Shown: piece by piece, positions 1-8,340 of the stretch
Position numbering within the stretch: position 1 is the stretch's first letter
Layout of the letters: each line of letters opens with the position of its first letter
From: an uncultured Lachnospiraceae bacterium
Lineage (GTDB): Bacteria > Bacillota > Clostridia > Lachnospirales > Lachnospiraceae
NCBI GenBank assembly: GCA_947367855.1
Contig: CANBFE010000014.1
Coordinates: 1 to 64,000 of the forward strand
Direction of reading: 5' to 3'
Length of the DNA: 64,000 nt
The notes under the pieces: model-generated
Databases searched by the model: none
What the model was told of the DNA's origin: nothing
Seen by the model: the letters and a program-made list of their open reading frames with translations, nothing else
Program-made: the position numbers and the translations under genes

Positions 1-43
1 AGTCATTCCTCCTGATAGAATCTCATATATACATTTAATACGA

Positions 44-52
44 ATTGTAGCA
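44..52 (-). promoter_or_regulatory. Extended -10 promoter for a gene off the left edge
   Basis: On the minus strand this reads TGC followed by TACAAT, an extended -10 element. No good -35 is visible. Downstream, at about 8-14, lies a GGAGG ribosome-binding sequence, so a minus-strand gene probably begins just outside the left edge of the window. Positions 1-344 otherwise hold only two hairpins and no convincing gene. Confidence 0.4.
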
Positions 53-163
53 TAAAATGCCTCAAATTACATCAAAAACATTTTCGTTTTTAAATATGCA
101 TCTTGAATGTATTACCGTGCCAGTCATACAAATCATTTGATAAATTGTTATAAGTCATAATCA

Positions 164-196
164 ACCCCCATGGAATATGCAAACTCCCTTGGGGGT
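164..196. repeat. Hairpin repeat, copy 1 (inverted partner at 3214-3244)
   Basis: An inverted repeat with arms ACCCCCA and TGGGGGT and a conserved inner segment GCAAACTCCC. The reverse complement of the element at 3214-3244 has the same arms and the same GCAAACTCCC core, so the two copies are homologous and point in opposite directions. This copy has no good T-run on either strand, so it is a weaker terminator candidate than copy 2. Confidence 0.6.
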
Positions 197-306
197 ACAA
201 ATACAGCTCTTATTCTCTTTTGCCTTCAAGAACATTCGTTCTCTTCCACCTTTACTTGTGATATGATGCTCCATATCATACCCAAGTGCAAAAATCTCGT
301 AATATT

Positions 307-342
307 ATTTCAGACAGAACACAAAAATGCTCTGCCTGAAAT
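307..342 (-). terminator. Stem-loop after the Rpn gene
   Basis: A 12-base-pair stem (ATTTCAGACAGA with TCTGCCTGAAAT, one G-T pair) begins three bases after the stop of the 345-1304 gene. The bases after it on the minus strand are AT-rich (AATAATATT) but not a pure T-run. It is probably the terminator of the small minus-strand operon. Confidence 0.5.
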
Positions 343-344
343 AT

Positions 345-1304
345 TTAACATATTTCTTTCAAGTACGTTTCTGCTGTTTCTTCTGTCAGACCAAACTTTT
401 CACAGATTTGTTTCAGAATAACGTCACTTGATATTTGTAGCTCTTTCAGTGTTAAAATCATAGCTGTTATTCCTTTATCAATTCCCTTTTGAATTCCTTT
501 CTCCTCCACACCCTTACTTAAATTACACATAAGCGACACCTCACTTTCCAAGGCTAAAGTCATTTTAATATGAAAATCTTCCTCCAATATCTGGCACTTG
601 TCCTGTGAACCTGTCTCCGTGGACAGAAGCACATTCAACAATTTCAATAAATCCGTACCCGAATCTCCCTCTTTCCCAAGACAGATCATAACAGCCGCCA
701 TCAGATCATAATCCGCTTTCCGTTCCTTTACACTGCCCACCAGATTCTCTTCCGCAATGTAATAACGGGTAATGCTGTTTTCACGGCTCTTTGGCGGATT
801 CATGCAAATCCATATGCTGTATACTTTTTTGATATTCTCATAGTGGGAATTTGTAAACTCTGTTCCATATTGGGCGGAAATCATCCGGCTGCAGTAATAG
901 ATTCCCCTTTTTATCAATGGATAACCCGGATAAAAATCATTCTGGGCTTCCAGATTGATAATCAAACGAATCAATTCCCCGGATACAGGAGCTGTTGCCA
1001 GAAACCGGATATCATAGGTAACAGTCCCCTCCGTCAGAGAAGTATCTTCGTTTCCGACTCCCTGTATCATAGAGACACGGTTGGATTCATCCGGGGCAAC
1101 TGCCACTTCGCCCACCTGCGGTGTGCCTTCAATATATTTTTCCGCAATCTCTTCCACATCACAGTCACGGTATTCTTCCAGGCAGTTCTTCATAATCCAT
1201 GCCAGAATAATCTTTTCCGAAAGCAGCCGCTTGCAGGCCGCATCATAACTGGCTTTCTCATCAGCCACACGGATGTTTTTCGCTATGGTAGTATCTGTAT
1301 TCAT
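345..1304 (-). CDS. Rpn/PD-(D/E)XK nuclease family protein (transposase-like)
   Basis: A 319-residue protein of the Rpn (recombination-promoting nuclease) type, often annotated as a PD-(D/E)XK nuclease family transposase and common in multiple copies in Lachnospiraceae. The nuclease core is visible: Asp98 in the strand TVTYDIRFLA, then Glu119-Ala-Gln121 in IINLEAQ, the D...ExQ arrangement of this superfamily. The C-terminus (about 260-319) is a charged helical tail rich in KGI/EKG, as is usual in the family. The start is ATG at 1304, with GGAGG ten bases upstream. Family members promote RecA-independent recombination or act as selfish DNases in Escherichia coli; the role here is inferred only. 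The gene is AT-rich compared with the core genes from 4.2 kb onward, which fits accessory DNA. Confidence 0.8.
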   Translation of the reverse strand: MNTDTTIAKNIRVADEKASYDAACKRLLSEKIILAWIMKNCLEEYRDCDVEEIAEKYIEGTPQVGEVAVAPDESNRVSMIQGVGNEDTSLTEGTVTYDIRFLATAPVSGELIRLIINLEAQNDFYPGYPLIKRGIYYCSRMISAQYGTEFTNSHYENIKKVYSIWICMNPPKSRENSITRYYIAEENLVGSVKERKADYDLMAAVMICLGKEGDSGTDLLKLLNVLLSTETGSQDKCQILEEDFHIKMTLALESEVSLMCNLSKGVEEKGIQKGIDKGITAMILTLKELQISSDVILKQICEKFGLTEETAETYLKEIC

Positions 1305-1540
1305 GGCCTACACCTCCTGCTTTTACTGGTATTTTATCATATTTCATACGAACAGACCACAATATTTTTCAGTCTTATAAAGTTTCCGTAAAATCCGGAC
1401 TTTTCAGGCCATCCATATTGTCTTGGACTTTTTGGAACAGGCCCTGCCAGTTCTGACGGATAAATCCTGACAGCATCCAGAGATTGTTCAGCCCATGATA
1501 GACACTTGATACGAATCAGAACACAGAACACCGTTCCTTC

Positions 1541-2278
1541 TCATTTTCCCGGAACAAAGGAAACACAACCTTTTTCTCTGAGCCTGCGCAATACCAGGTC
1601 TGCCGTATAATCCACAAATAATTGATGTTCTTCTCTTGATATGGTAATCGGATTCATGATATTCCCATCCACTTCAGGTATCTGACCCATGATTCGAATC
1701 TTTCGCACAATGCAGTCATGAGGCAGATAATCAATATAATCCGGAAATTCTGTCAGAGGTATGATTTCTGTCAGATATCCTGAATCCGGATGCTCTTTCA
1801 AATACTCCGCTTCTATTGTATTAATCTCAGCCATCCGTATATTTTTAGGAATTATTATTCTTACAGAATTCCAGTCCTCAGGATAGCATTTTACCTTTTC
1901 CCTCAACTGTTCATCCGCATATATTCTCCTCCACACTGCTTTTACCCTGTTTTCATCATGAATAAACTTTTGAAACACTGCATCTGTAATCAAATGTGAA
2001 TAATAACCTGCCAGAAACGCGCGGTGTTCCTCTGATTTTATTTCACCCTCACGCTTCCGCATATACTCTTCATAGAACAAATCACCATCAGATACGGATT
2101 TGCCTTCTCCTTGCATCCAATGGGTAGTCTCGCGGGATGGTATAAACGATGTCCAGTCCTCATTCTCCACATTGCAGTCAGGAGCGATATTCCCAACACA
2201 AAACCCACGCCTGTCCAGTCCTTTTGCTTTTTTCATTATCTGGTCAGCAATCATTAAATGTGTCACCCAGGTAGCCAT
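1541..2278 (-). CDS. Zinc-dependent phospholipase C family protein
   Basis: A 245-residue protein that begins MATWVTHLMIADQ and carries the scattered His/Asp pattern of the zinc-dependent PLC (S1/P1-like) fold: His7, Asp34 in GNIAPD, His53 in ETTHW, His95 and Asp99 in GYYSHLITD, and His107 in KFIHDE. These residues would bind a trinuclear zinc site. There is no signal peptide, unlike the secreted Clostridium alpha-toxins, so it is likely a cytoplasmic hydrolase of unknown substrate. The ATG at 2278 is preferred over a GTG nine bases upstream because AAGG sits eight bases before it. It lies 29 bases downstream of the DeoR regulator and probably shares its transcript. Confidence 0.75.
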   Translation of the reverse strand: MATWVTHLMIADQIMKKAKGLDRRGFCVGNIAPDCNVENEDWTSFIPSRETTHWMQGEGKSVSDGDLFYEEYMRKREGEIKSEEHRAFLAGYYSHLITDAVFQKFIHDENRVKAVWRRIYADEQLREKVKCYPEDWNSVRIIIPKNIRMAEINTIEAEYLKEHPDSGYLTEIIPLTEFPDYIDYLPHDCIVRKIRIMGQIPEVDGNIMNPITISREEHQLFVDYTADLVLRRLREKGCVSFVPGK

Positions 2279-2307
2279 GTATATCACCTTTCTGTCTTTG
2301 TTAAACT

Positions 2308-3084
2308 CTACTCTTTATCTACCACGATTACCTCTATCCCTTTTTCTCTAAATAGATTCAGTTCCTCATCCAGTACATCCCAATCTGTAATCAGCATATC
2401 CAATCTTTCAGCCGGACTAATACTTACAATAGAGTCAAATCCGATTTTTTCTTTCGGAAACAAGCCGATTTTTCTCTTTGAGCTGTCCATCACAGCATTA
2501 AAAAAGGAGATTGCAGATGTTTTTTGAATTGACAAACCGAAATCAGGCGAAATTGCCGCGGAACTGATAAAGCATTTATCCACCCGCAGCTTCTTTATGG
2601 TATCTATTGCAATAGCATCATAACAATTCCCTTTTTTATCCATTTCTCCGCCCAACAATATAACGGAAACATTTTCCCTGTCCCGCAATTCTTCCGCAAT
2701 GATAATAGAGTTTGTAACCACCCTGACCTTTAATTTATCAGGCAGATTTTGGGCCATGAAATAGCAGACTGTTACAGGAAACAGAAAAATTACATCATTA
2801 TTTTCAATCATTTTTATTGCCTTTTCAGCAATCAGGAAATAGTTTTTCTTAACCTCACCATAATCTTTAATTGTTGAATGTGCCGGTCTGGAAGCAGCAA
2901 CCTGGCGCATCGGCAATGCTCCGCCATGAGTCCTTTTCAGCAATCCCTTTTCCTCCAAAATTCTTAAATCACGTTTAGCCGACTCATAACTGACTGCAAA
3001 TTTTTCCTGTATATCCAGAGTACTGATACTTCCATTTTGCTTCAACCACTCCAAAATAGCCTGATGTCTTTCTTCAATATACAT
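2308..3084 (-). CDS. DeoR/GlpR-family transcriptional regulator
   Basis: A 258-residue DeoR-type repressor. The N-terminal winged helix-turn-helix (about 6-58) contains the family signature region FAVSYESAKRDLRILEEKGL followed by RTHGGA. The C-terminal part (about 75-235) is the sugar-phosphate sensor domain, with VVTNSIIIAEEL and VILLGGEMD. Such proteins usually sense a phosphorylated sugar and control an adjacent catabolic operon. No sugar kinase or transporter is nearby here; the only linked gene is the downstream phospholipase-like protein. GGGAGG precedes ATG at 3084 at good spacing. Confidence 0.85.
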   Translation of the reverse strand: MYIEERHQAILEWLKQNGSISTLDIQEKFAVSYESAKRDLRILEEKGLLKRTHGGALPMRQVAASRPAHSTIKDYGEVKKNYFLIAEKAIKMIENNDVIFLFPVTVCYFMAQNLPDKLKVRVVTNSIIIAEELRDRENVSVILLGGEMDKKGNCYDAIAIDTIKKLRVDKCFISSAAISPDFGLSIQKTSAISFFNAVMDSSKRKIGLFPKEKIGFDSIVSISPAERLDMLITDWDVLDEELNLFREKGIEVIVVDKE

Positions 3085-3108
3085 ATATTTTCCTCCCTTC
3101 CTTTGAAC

Positions 3109-3137
3109 ACATTACCACTTTCATTAACGTATGTCAA
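3109..3137 (-). promoter_or_regulatory. SigA-type promoter of the DeoR operon
   Basis: On the minus strand: TTGACA (3132-3137), a 17-base spacer, then TAATGT (3109-3114). The -35 is perfect and the -10 is weak, which would fit a regulated promoter. Two GGTAAT motifs lie within or near it and might be operator half-sites, which is inference. Confidence 0.55.
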
Positions 3138-3208
3138 CACTTATTACCCATTTAAATATATTATGTTATCAAAAGGTAATCTTCTGACTATACTCTTTTT
3201 TAATAAAT

Positions 3209-3244
3209 GAAAAACCCCATGGGAGTTTGCGACTTCCATGGGGT
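3209..3244 (-). terminator. Rho-independent terminator (hairpin repeat, copy 2)
   Basis: A perfect nine-base-pair stem ACCCCATGG / CCATGGGGT (3214-3244) followed on the minus strand by TTTTT. It would end transcripts of the CPBP gene upstream. Its loop and arms match the inverted element at 164-196. Confidence 0.8.
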
Positions 3245-3304
3245 GATGCGTTTCTTCTGATAAATTTGTTCGTTTCCTTTTACTGAAATGTTTGTTTTCT
3301 TTTA

Positions 3305-4159
3305 TCAAAAACCAACGGCAAACCTGATAAAATCTACAAACCAGTGCATACCTGCTGCCATTTGAAGATTTTTCTTTTTCATCAATAATGCCATAGGCAA
3401 ACCAAAGAATACACTATTCAATACACACATCATAATTGCCATAATAGGTGATTTTACAAACAAATCAGGATAATGGAGCAGTTCATGCGGTACAACTAAT
3501 AAAGCATAAATATATACCTTTATTTTACTTTCTTCTTTCCCAGAAAATATGAAATATGTATATGCCAATAAGAAAAAATGGAATATTACTTCTTCCGCTA
3601 TCGCAGGCTTCAACGCAAAAACAGCAGAATACAAAACATTACCGAGCCTTATCTGGCCAGTAAAAGAAAAGTACAAAGCATTCAAAAATGCCAATGGAAT
3701 AGAAATCATGGCACCTAATCCAAAATATCGAATACTTCCGACAATATTGATATTTATGGAAGCATTTTCCACATTGGCCAATTCAAACAGCCTGCAACCT
3801 GCATAAAATGTGGCCGTCACACAAATGCTCGTAACAATAATGTCTGCCGTTCTGGGATCCCGAAATAATGAAATCAGGCATACTGCCCCAAGTAACAAAG
3901 CTATAACCGCCTGTCTCCATTGAAAAACCCTGGTCTTAATAATATAGTAAACAGCCAGAAAGAAAATCATAACTTCTGTCCAATTTCAAATTCTGGACAT
4001 ACGATTATAGTAATGAGGAGTAACCCTCAAAGGCAATGCAATTCCGACTATATAAAGCAATGCAAACGCGCCCCAAAACGCAAAATAAAGTTTCCCTGGA
4101 TTTGCACCGTTCCCACTGCCATGCATTTGCTTTATCCGCTTAACACTTTTGTTATCCAT
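3305..4159 (-). pseudogene. CPBP (CAAX/Abi) intramembrane protease interrupted by in-frame TGA
   Basis: The downstream open part (3305-3970, 221 residues) is a polytopic CPBP-family glutamic protease. It has AEEVIFHF (the EExxx(R) motif with His for the usual Arg), HELLH, and HWFVDFIRF near the C-terminus. Upstream, in the same frame, an ATG at 4159 with GGAGG correctly spaced opens 57 codons that include a membrane segment (LYFAFWGAFALLYIVGIALP). These end at TGA (3986-3988), after which the frame continues as NWTEV and then MIFFLAVYY. One base change of TGA to TGG (Trp) would give a single protein of 284 residues. The simplest reading is a recent nonsense mutation. An assembly error is possible. 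Internal reinitiation at 3970 is unlikely, because no ribosome site precedes it. Confidence 0.75.
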
Positions 4160-4220
4160 ATCAGCTTATCCTCCTCTGCTAACAACAGTTCAACGCACAT
4201 ACTTATATAACTTTTCGCAT

Positions 4221-4700
4221 TTACTTATGGTACGGTTCCCCCTGTATAATCCGAAAAGCCCGGTAAATCTGCTCTGCCAGAATCACCCGCATCAGCTGAT
4301 GAGGAAAGGTCATGTCCGAAAAGCTCAGCGCCATGTCTGCTCTCCTGCGTACGGATTCATGCAGACCCAGGGAGCCCCCAATGACAAACACAATATGACT
4401 GGTTCCCTTGACCGTCAGGTCTTCCATCCATCCTGCAAACCCTTCCGAGGTCAGGCGTTTCCCCTCAATCTCCAGAGAACAGACAAAGGCGTCCTCCCGG
4501 ATTTTCTCCAGAAGGCGCCTTCCCTCTTTTTCCCTGATCTGCTCCTCCAGGGCTGCACCTGCCCCGTCAGGCGTTTTTTCATCCGCTACTTCCAGAATTT
4601 CCAGTTTGCAGTATCTGCTTAACCGTTTCTCATATTCTGCAACAGCGTCTCTGTAAAATTTTTCCTTAATTTTACCCACACAAGCAATACTGATTTTCAA
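4221..4700 (-). CDS. rlmH: 23S rRNA pseudouridine-1915 N3-methyltransferase
   Basis: A 159-residue SPOUT methyltransferase, the normal family length. Landmarks are MKISIACVGKIKEKFY at the start, the SAM-binding knot VIGGSLGL, and the C-terminal FPHQLMRVILAEQIYRAFRIIQGEPYHK region, which is almost invariant in RlmH. It methylates pseudouridine 1915 in helix 69 of 23S rRNA in the assembled 70S ribosome. The start codon is TTG at 4700, with AGAGGA eight bases before it. Confidence 0.96.
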   Translation of the reverse strand: MKISIACVGKIKEKFYRDAVAEYEKRLSRYCKLEILEVADEKTPDGAGAALEEQIREKEGRRLLEKIREDAFVCSLEIEGKRLTSEGFAGWMEDLTVKGTSHIVFVIGGSLGLHESVRRRADMALSFSDMTFPHQLMRVILAEQIYRAFRIIQGEPYHK

Positions 4701-4762
4701 TTGGATTCCTCTTCCCTGTCAAATGCTCTCCCGTCAAATTTCTCCAGTCAAATATCCTCTGT

Positions 4763-5524
4763 TCACTCTGTTTCCTTATCCTGTCCATAGACCATCTCAT
4801 AGACCGTATCGTCAATAAGCTTTTCCAGAAATCCCTGATCCAGATTCAGAAACTGATGGTTCAGCCTGGCCTTAATGATTTCAAAACGTTTAAAAAAACG
4901 AACTTCCCCTCTCTCCATGGAGCGTCCTCTCTCCATTTCGATCTGCCGGTCCAGTTCCTCCGCCCGGAGGTTCTGCCTGCACCACTCCAGAAGCGCTGCT
5001 TTGACCGAATTTTCGGATTCTGCGCGTTTTTCAAATTTCAGGGCATTTTTCATGGATACGATGCCGGCCACCACAAATAAGATAAATACGGCAGCCATTA
5101 CACCATAGAACAGATAGGCATTGCTGAAGCGCAGCGGTATTACACCTGTAATTCCAAGCACTAAAACAATAATCCCCAGACCTCCCACAGCAAGTAAGAC
5201 CCATGCGGAAGAACGATTTTCACTGGCTCTCTCAGCATTGTCCCGATAGGGAACGCTGCCGGAAGCAGCTCTTTTTGTTTCGGGTTCCGGCTCCGCCCCC
5301 TCTGCTTTACAGTCCCCATGGTTCAATGCTTCCCTGTCTTTCTCTGCAGTTCCGGCTTCATAAGCCATGACCCGGGCAGCGGCAGACCGCTCTTCTTCCA
5401 GTCTGGCCTGCTCTTCCTCTTCCATCCCGGCAAATTGCGCATCATCCACAAGCGCGCTGCCGCAGTCGGCGCATTTCGAAAATCCTTCCCTATACTCGCT
5501 TTTACATTTTGGACACCAAGGCAT
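4763..5524 (-). CDS. Zinc-ribbon membrane protein of unknown function
   Basis: A 253-residue protein that begins with a zinc-ribbon (CPKCKSEYREGFSKCADC, Cys4-Cys7 and Cys18-Cys21). A low-complexity acidic/basic linker follows to about residue 105, then two hydrophobic segments (about 107-130 and 137-158), then a charged C-terminal domain of about 90 residues. The last 30 residues resemble a compact helical module (LDQGFLEKLIDDTVYEMV). Topology would place ribbon and tail in the cytoplasm. No specific function can be assigned. It lies between rlmH and the Dabb gene on the same strand. The ribosome site is poor (AGGT, nine bases before ATG). Confidence 0.75.
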   Translation of the reverse strand: MPWCPKCKSEYREGFSKCADCGSALVDDAQFAGMEEEEQARLEEERSAAARVMAYEAGTAEKDREALNHGDCKAEGAEPEPETKRAASGSVPYRDNAERASENRSSAWVLLAVGGLGIIVLVLGITGVIPLRFSNAYLFYGVMAAVFILFVVAGIVSMKNALKFEKRAESENSVKAALLEWCRQNLRAEELDRQIEMERGRSMERGEVRFFKRFEIIKARLNHQFLNLDQGFLEKLIDDTVYEMVYGQDKETE

Positions 5525-5577
5525 ATCTGTCTACCTACTTTCTTCTTCTGAATCAGCTTAGAACAAAGCACATGACA

Positions 5578-5886
5578 CTACTTAGATGTAAATTCATAAT
5601 CCATACAGGTTCTGTTACAGGTGACGCTCCTGACATATTTTCCGGCTTCCACATGGGCCGGATGATTCTGATAGGTCATCAGCGCGTCCAGAGTTTCAAA
5701 GGTGGAAATCAGGGCAATGTCGCAGTTACTGGAAGACAACTGATTCCGAATCACCTGAATTTCCACAGCTCCGGGTACCAGGGCTTTAATGGGCTCCAGC
5801 AATGCCTTCATTTTCTCTCCTGCCTGTCTTTTCTCTTCCCCGGAAAGTCCCTCCGCAAAATTCCATAACACAATATGTTTTACCAT
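5578..5886 (-). CDS. Dabb (stress-responsive alpha/beta-barrel) domain protein
   Basis: A 102-residue ferredoxin-like dimeric barrel protein. The Dabb signature VKHIVLWNF at the N-terminus and HPAHVEAGKYVRSV near the C-terminus are clear. The ATG at 5886 follows AGGAG with good spacing; a longer frame reaching 5961 lacks these features and begins inside the repeat array, so it is rejected. Family members range from stress proteins to polyketide cyclases, so the substrate is unknown. Confidence 0.85.
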   Translation of the reverse strand: MVKHIVLWNFAEGLSGEEKRQAGEKMKALLEPIKALVPGAVEIQVIRNQLSSSNCDIALISTFETLDALMTYQNHPAHVEAGKYVRSVTCNRTCMDYEFTSK

Positions 5887-5912
5887 AATATTTCTCCTGC
5901 AATTCTTGTTTA

Positions 5913-5948
5913 GCAGGACATGCCCACTCTTTACCAGGCATATCCTGC
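5913..5948. other. Stem-loop between nfnB and the Dabb gene
   Basis: A 12-base-pair stem (GCAGGACATGCC with GGCATATCCTGC, one G-T pair) and a 12-base loop. One arm overlaps the degenerate end of the 43-bp repeat array. There is no T-run on either strand, so it is more likely an mRNA-processing or stability structure than a classical terminator. Confidence 0.5.
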
Positions 5949-6067
5949 CACTTAAACACAAGTCTATCCCTTTCGCTGCTGCATTACCTGCCGCTTAAGT
6001 ATTCGTCTATCCCTTTCGCTGCCGTATTACCTGCCGCTTAAGTATTCGTCTATCCCTTTCGCTGCCG
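5941..6067. repeat. 43-bp tandem repeat overlapping the 3' end of nfnB
   Basis: About three units with a period of 43 bases: 6044-6067 (partial, inside nfnB), 6001-6043 (spanning the nfnB stop) and 5958-6000 (diverged), with a further partial unit before that. The shared core is GTCTATCCCTTTCGCTG at 5962, 6005 and 6048. The unit encodes the last residues of NfnB (KGIDEYLSGR-stop), so the end of the gene has been duplicated downstream. Confidence 0.9.
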
Positions 6068-7412
6068 CCTTTCCGGCACCCATGGCCAGGATTACGGTGG
6101 CTGCGCCTGTGACGGCGTCGCCGCCCGCGTAGACCCCTGCCTTGCTGGTCTGCCCGTTGCTTTCCTCTGCCACAATGCATTTCCACTTGTTGGTCTCAAG
6201 TCCCTCCGTGGTGGAGGAAATCAGTGGATTGGGGGAAGTTCCCAGGGACATGATCACCGTATCCAGTTCCATGGTGAATTCGGAATCCGGAATCTCCACA
6301 GGACGTCTGCGCCCGGAGGCATCCGGCTCTCCCAGTTCCATCCGAATGCATTTCATGCCTGTCACCCATCCCTTTTCATCCGCCAGAATCTCCGTGGGAT
6401 TGGTCAGCAGGTCAAAAATGATTCCCTCCTCTTTGGCATGATGAACCTCCTCCACTCTGGCCGGAAGCTCCTCCTCACTGCGGCGGTACACGATATGTAC
6501 TTCCGCCCCCAGGCGCAGAGCTGTCCTGGCCGCATCCATGGCCACGTTTCCGCCTCCCACAACAGCCACTTTTCTGCTGTGCATAATGGGTGTATTGGAA
6601 TCGTCTTCAAAGGCCTTCATGAGATTGCTCCTGGTGAGGTACTCATTGGCGGAGAAAACGCCGTTGGAATTCTCCCCGGGAATGCCCATGAATTTGGGCA
6701 GTCCGGCGCCGGAACCGATAAATACGGCCTCGAACCCTTCCTCCTGAATCAGCTGGTCAATGGTGACGGACTTTCCCACCACCACATTAGTCTCAATCTT
6801 CACACCCAGGGCTTTCACATTCTCAATCTCTTCCGCCACAACCGCTTTCTTCGGAAGACGAAATTCCGGAATTCCGTATACCAGTACTCCTCCCGGTTCG
6901 TGAAGGGCCTCGAAAATGGTTACGTCATATCCCATCCTGGCCAGATCTCCCGCACAGGTCAGGCCTGCAGGACCGGAACCGATCACGGCGACTTTCTTTC
7001 CCTTTCTCTCTTCCGCGCCCCTGGGCCTGATTCCCTTTTCCCTTGCCCAGTCTGCCACGAAACGCTCCAGTTTACCGATGGAGACAGGGTCTCCCTTGAT
7101 CCCCCGGATGCATTTCCCCTCGCACTGGGTCTCCTGGGGACATACACGCCCGCAGACTGCCGGAAGCGCACTGGACTGGCTGATAATCTGATAGGCCTCC
7201 TGGATATCCCCCTCCTTTACTTTTTCAATAAAGCCGGGAATATCGATGGCCACCGGGCATCCCTTGACGCACTGGGCGTTCTTGCAGTTGATACAGCGGG
7301 CCGATTCTGCCTGGGCCTCCTCCTGATTATAACCCAGACATACTTCCTCAAAATTGGCTGCACGCTCTCTGGCATCCTGTTCCCTTACCGGAATCTTCGT
7401 TAAAACATCCAT
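6027..7412 (-). CDS. nfnB: NfnB: GltD-like subunit of NADH-dependent ferredoxin:NADP+ oxidoreductase
   Basis: A 461-residue flavoprotein homologous to the small subunit of glutamate synthase. The N-terminal region has two cysteine clusters for [4Fe-4S] centres (CINCKNAQCVKGCP at about 40-53, and CGRVCPQETQCEGKC at about 88-102). An FAD motif GSGPAGLTCAGDLA follows at about 148, and an NADPH motif GGGNVAMDAARTA at about 290. The gene follows directly on an NfnA-like subunit, and no large glutamate synthase subunit is present. That pairing is diagnostic of the electron-bifurcating Nfn complex known from Clostridium kluyveri, which couples NADH and reduced ferredoxin to NADP+ reduction. Automated pipelines often mislabel it glutamate synthase. 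GAGGAG precedes the ATG. The 3' end is duplicated in the tandem array at 5941-6067. Confidence 0.9.
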   Translation of the reverse strand: MDVLTKIPVREQDARERAANFEEVCLGYNQEEAQAESARCINCKNAQCVKGCPVAIDIPGFIEKVKEGDIQEAYQIISQSSALPAVCGRVCPQETQCEGKCIRGIKGDPVSIGKLERFVADWAREKGIRPRGAEERKGKKVAVIGSGPAGLTCAGDLARMGYDVTIFEALHEPGGVLVYGIPEFRLPKKAVVAEEIENVKALGVKIETNVVVGKSVTIDQLIQEEGFEAVFIGSGAGLPKFMGIPGENSNGVFSANEYLTRSNLMKAFEDDSNTPIMHSRKVAVVGGGNVAMDAARTALRLGAEVHIVYRRSEEELPARVEEVHHAKEEGIIFDLLTNPTEILADEKGWVTGMKCIRMELGEPDASGRRRPVEIPDSEFTMELDTVIMSLGTSPNPLISSTTEGLETNKWKCIVAEESNGQTSKAGVYAGGDAVTGAATVILAMGAGKAAAKGIDEYLSGR

Positions 7413-7438
7413 TTATTGTCACTCCTCCATATTCTCTC

Positions 7439-8317
7439 TCAACCGCAGTTCCCGCAGCCGCCATGGTGGGTATCCCCCTCCTGGAGCTTCAGCATGGCCC
7501 TGCCCTCCTCTGTCTTATAAATGGTCTGACGCCGCATGGCCTCGTCGAAATTCACGGCATGGCCGTCGAACTCCGGCCCGTCCACACAGGCAAACTTCAC
7601 TTTTCCGTCTACAGTTACACGGCAGGCCCCACACATGCCCGTGCCGTCCACCATAATGGGATTCAGGCTCACCACAGTGGGAATATTCAGCTCTTTGGTC
7701 AGCAGGCATACAAATTTCATCATGATCATGGGACCGATGGCAATGCACAGGTCATACTGCTTTCCCTCTGCAACCAGGTCCTTGATGGTCTGGGTCACCA
7801 TGCCGCTTCTTCCGTAGGAACCGTCGTCCGTGGTAATGTAGAGATTCCCTGCCACAGCCTCCATCTCCTTCTCCAGAATCAGCAGATTTTTGGTCTTGCT
7901 TCCCACGATCACATCCGCAGCCACGCCCTGTTCATAGAGCCATTTCACCTGGGGATATACCGGAGCCGCTCCTACGCCCCCTGCCACAAAGAGGATTTTC
8001 TTCTTTTTCAGTTCCTCTGTATCCTCACCCACCAGTTCGGAAGGGCATCCCAGAGGACCCACAAAATCCCGGAAGGCATCCCCCTCTTTCAGTTCCGCCA
8101 TCATTTGGGTTGCGGCTCCAACGCACTGAAATACAATGGTCACGGTTCCCTTCTCTCTGTCGTAATCACAGATGGTAAGAGGAATTCTCTCCCCCTCTGC
8201 ATCCGTGCGCACAATGACAAACTGTCCCGGCTGACAGGTTTTTGCCGCTCTTGCCGCTTCCACATCCATGAGATAAATGTTTGTGGTAAGTTCTTCTTTC
8301 CTCACGATTCTATACAT
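7439..8317 (-). CDS. nfnA: NfnA: FAD/[2Fe-2S] subunit of NADH-dependent ferredoxin:NADP+ oxidoreductase
   Basis: A 292-residue PyrK/DHOD electron-transfer-like protein. The N-terminal FAD-binding beta-barrel contains RIPLTICDYD, then comes an NAD-binding lobe with FVAGGVGAAPVYP. The C-terminal iron-sulfur cysteines are visible in GMCGACRVTVDGKVKFACVDG. The protein ends with an unusual glycine-cysteine tail (HHGGCGNCG). In the Nfn complex this subunit takes electrons from NADH. It lies 26 bases upstream of nfnB, with GAGAGGTGG before its ATG, so the two are translated from one transcript. The same fold occurs in sulfide dehydrogenase SudB and in PyrK; the GltD-like partner decides for Nfn. Confidence 0.9.
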   Translation of the reverse strand: MYRIVRKEELTTNIYLMDVEAARAAKTCQPGQFVIVRTDAEGERIPLTICDYDREKGTVTIVFQCVGAATQMMAELKEGDAFRDFVGPLGCPSELVGEDTEELKKKKILFVAGGVGAAPVYPQVKWLYEQGVAADVIVGSKTKNLLILEKEMEAVAGNLYITTDDGSYGRSGMVTQTIKDLVAEGKQYDLCIAIGPMIMMKFVCLLTKELNIPTVVSLNPIMVDGTGMCGACRVTVDGKVKFACVDGPEFDGHAVNFDEAMRRQTIYKTEEGRAMLKLQEGDTHHGGCGNCG

Positions 8318-8340
8318 AATCCACCTCTCTGCTCCTCTTC

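Noticed and set aside
1337..1531. 64-codon frame before the Rpn gene
   Set aside because: No ribosome site and no known domain; it covers the region where the Rpn promoter should be.
6027..8317. Glutamate synthase annotation for the GltD-like gene
   Set aside because: No large GltB subunit is present and the partner is an NfnA-like flavoprotein, so NfnAB is the better reading.
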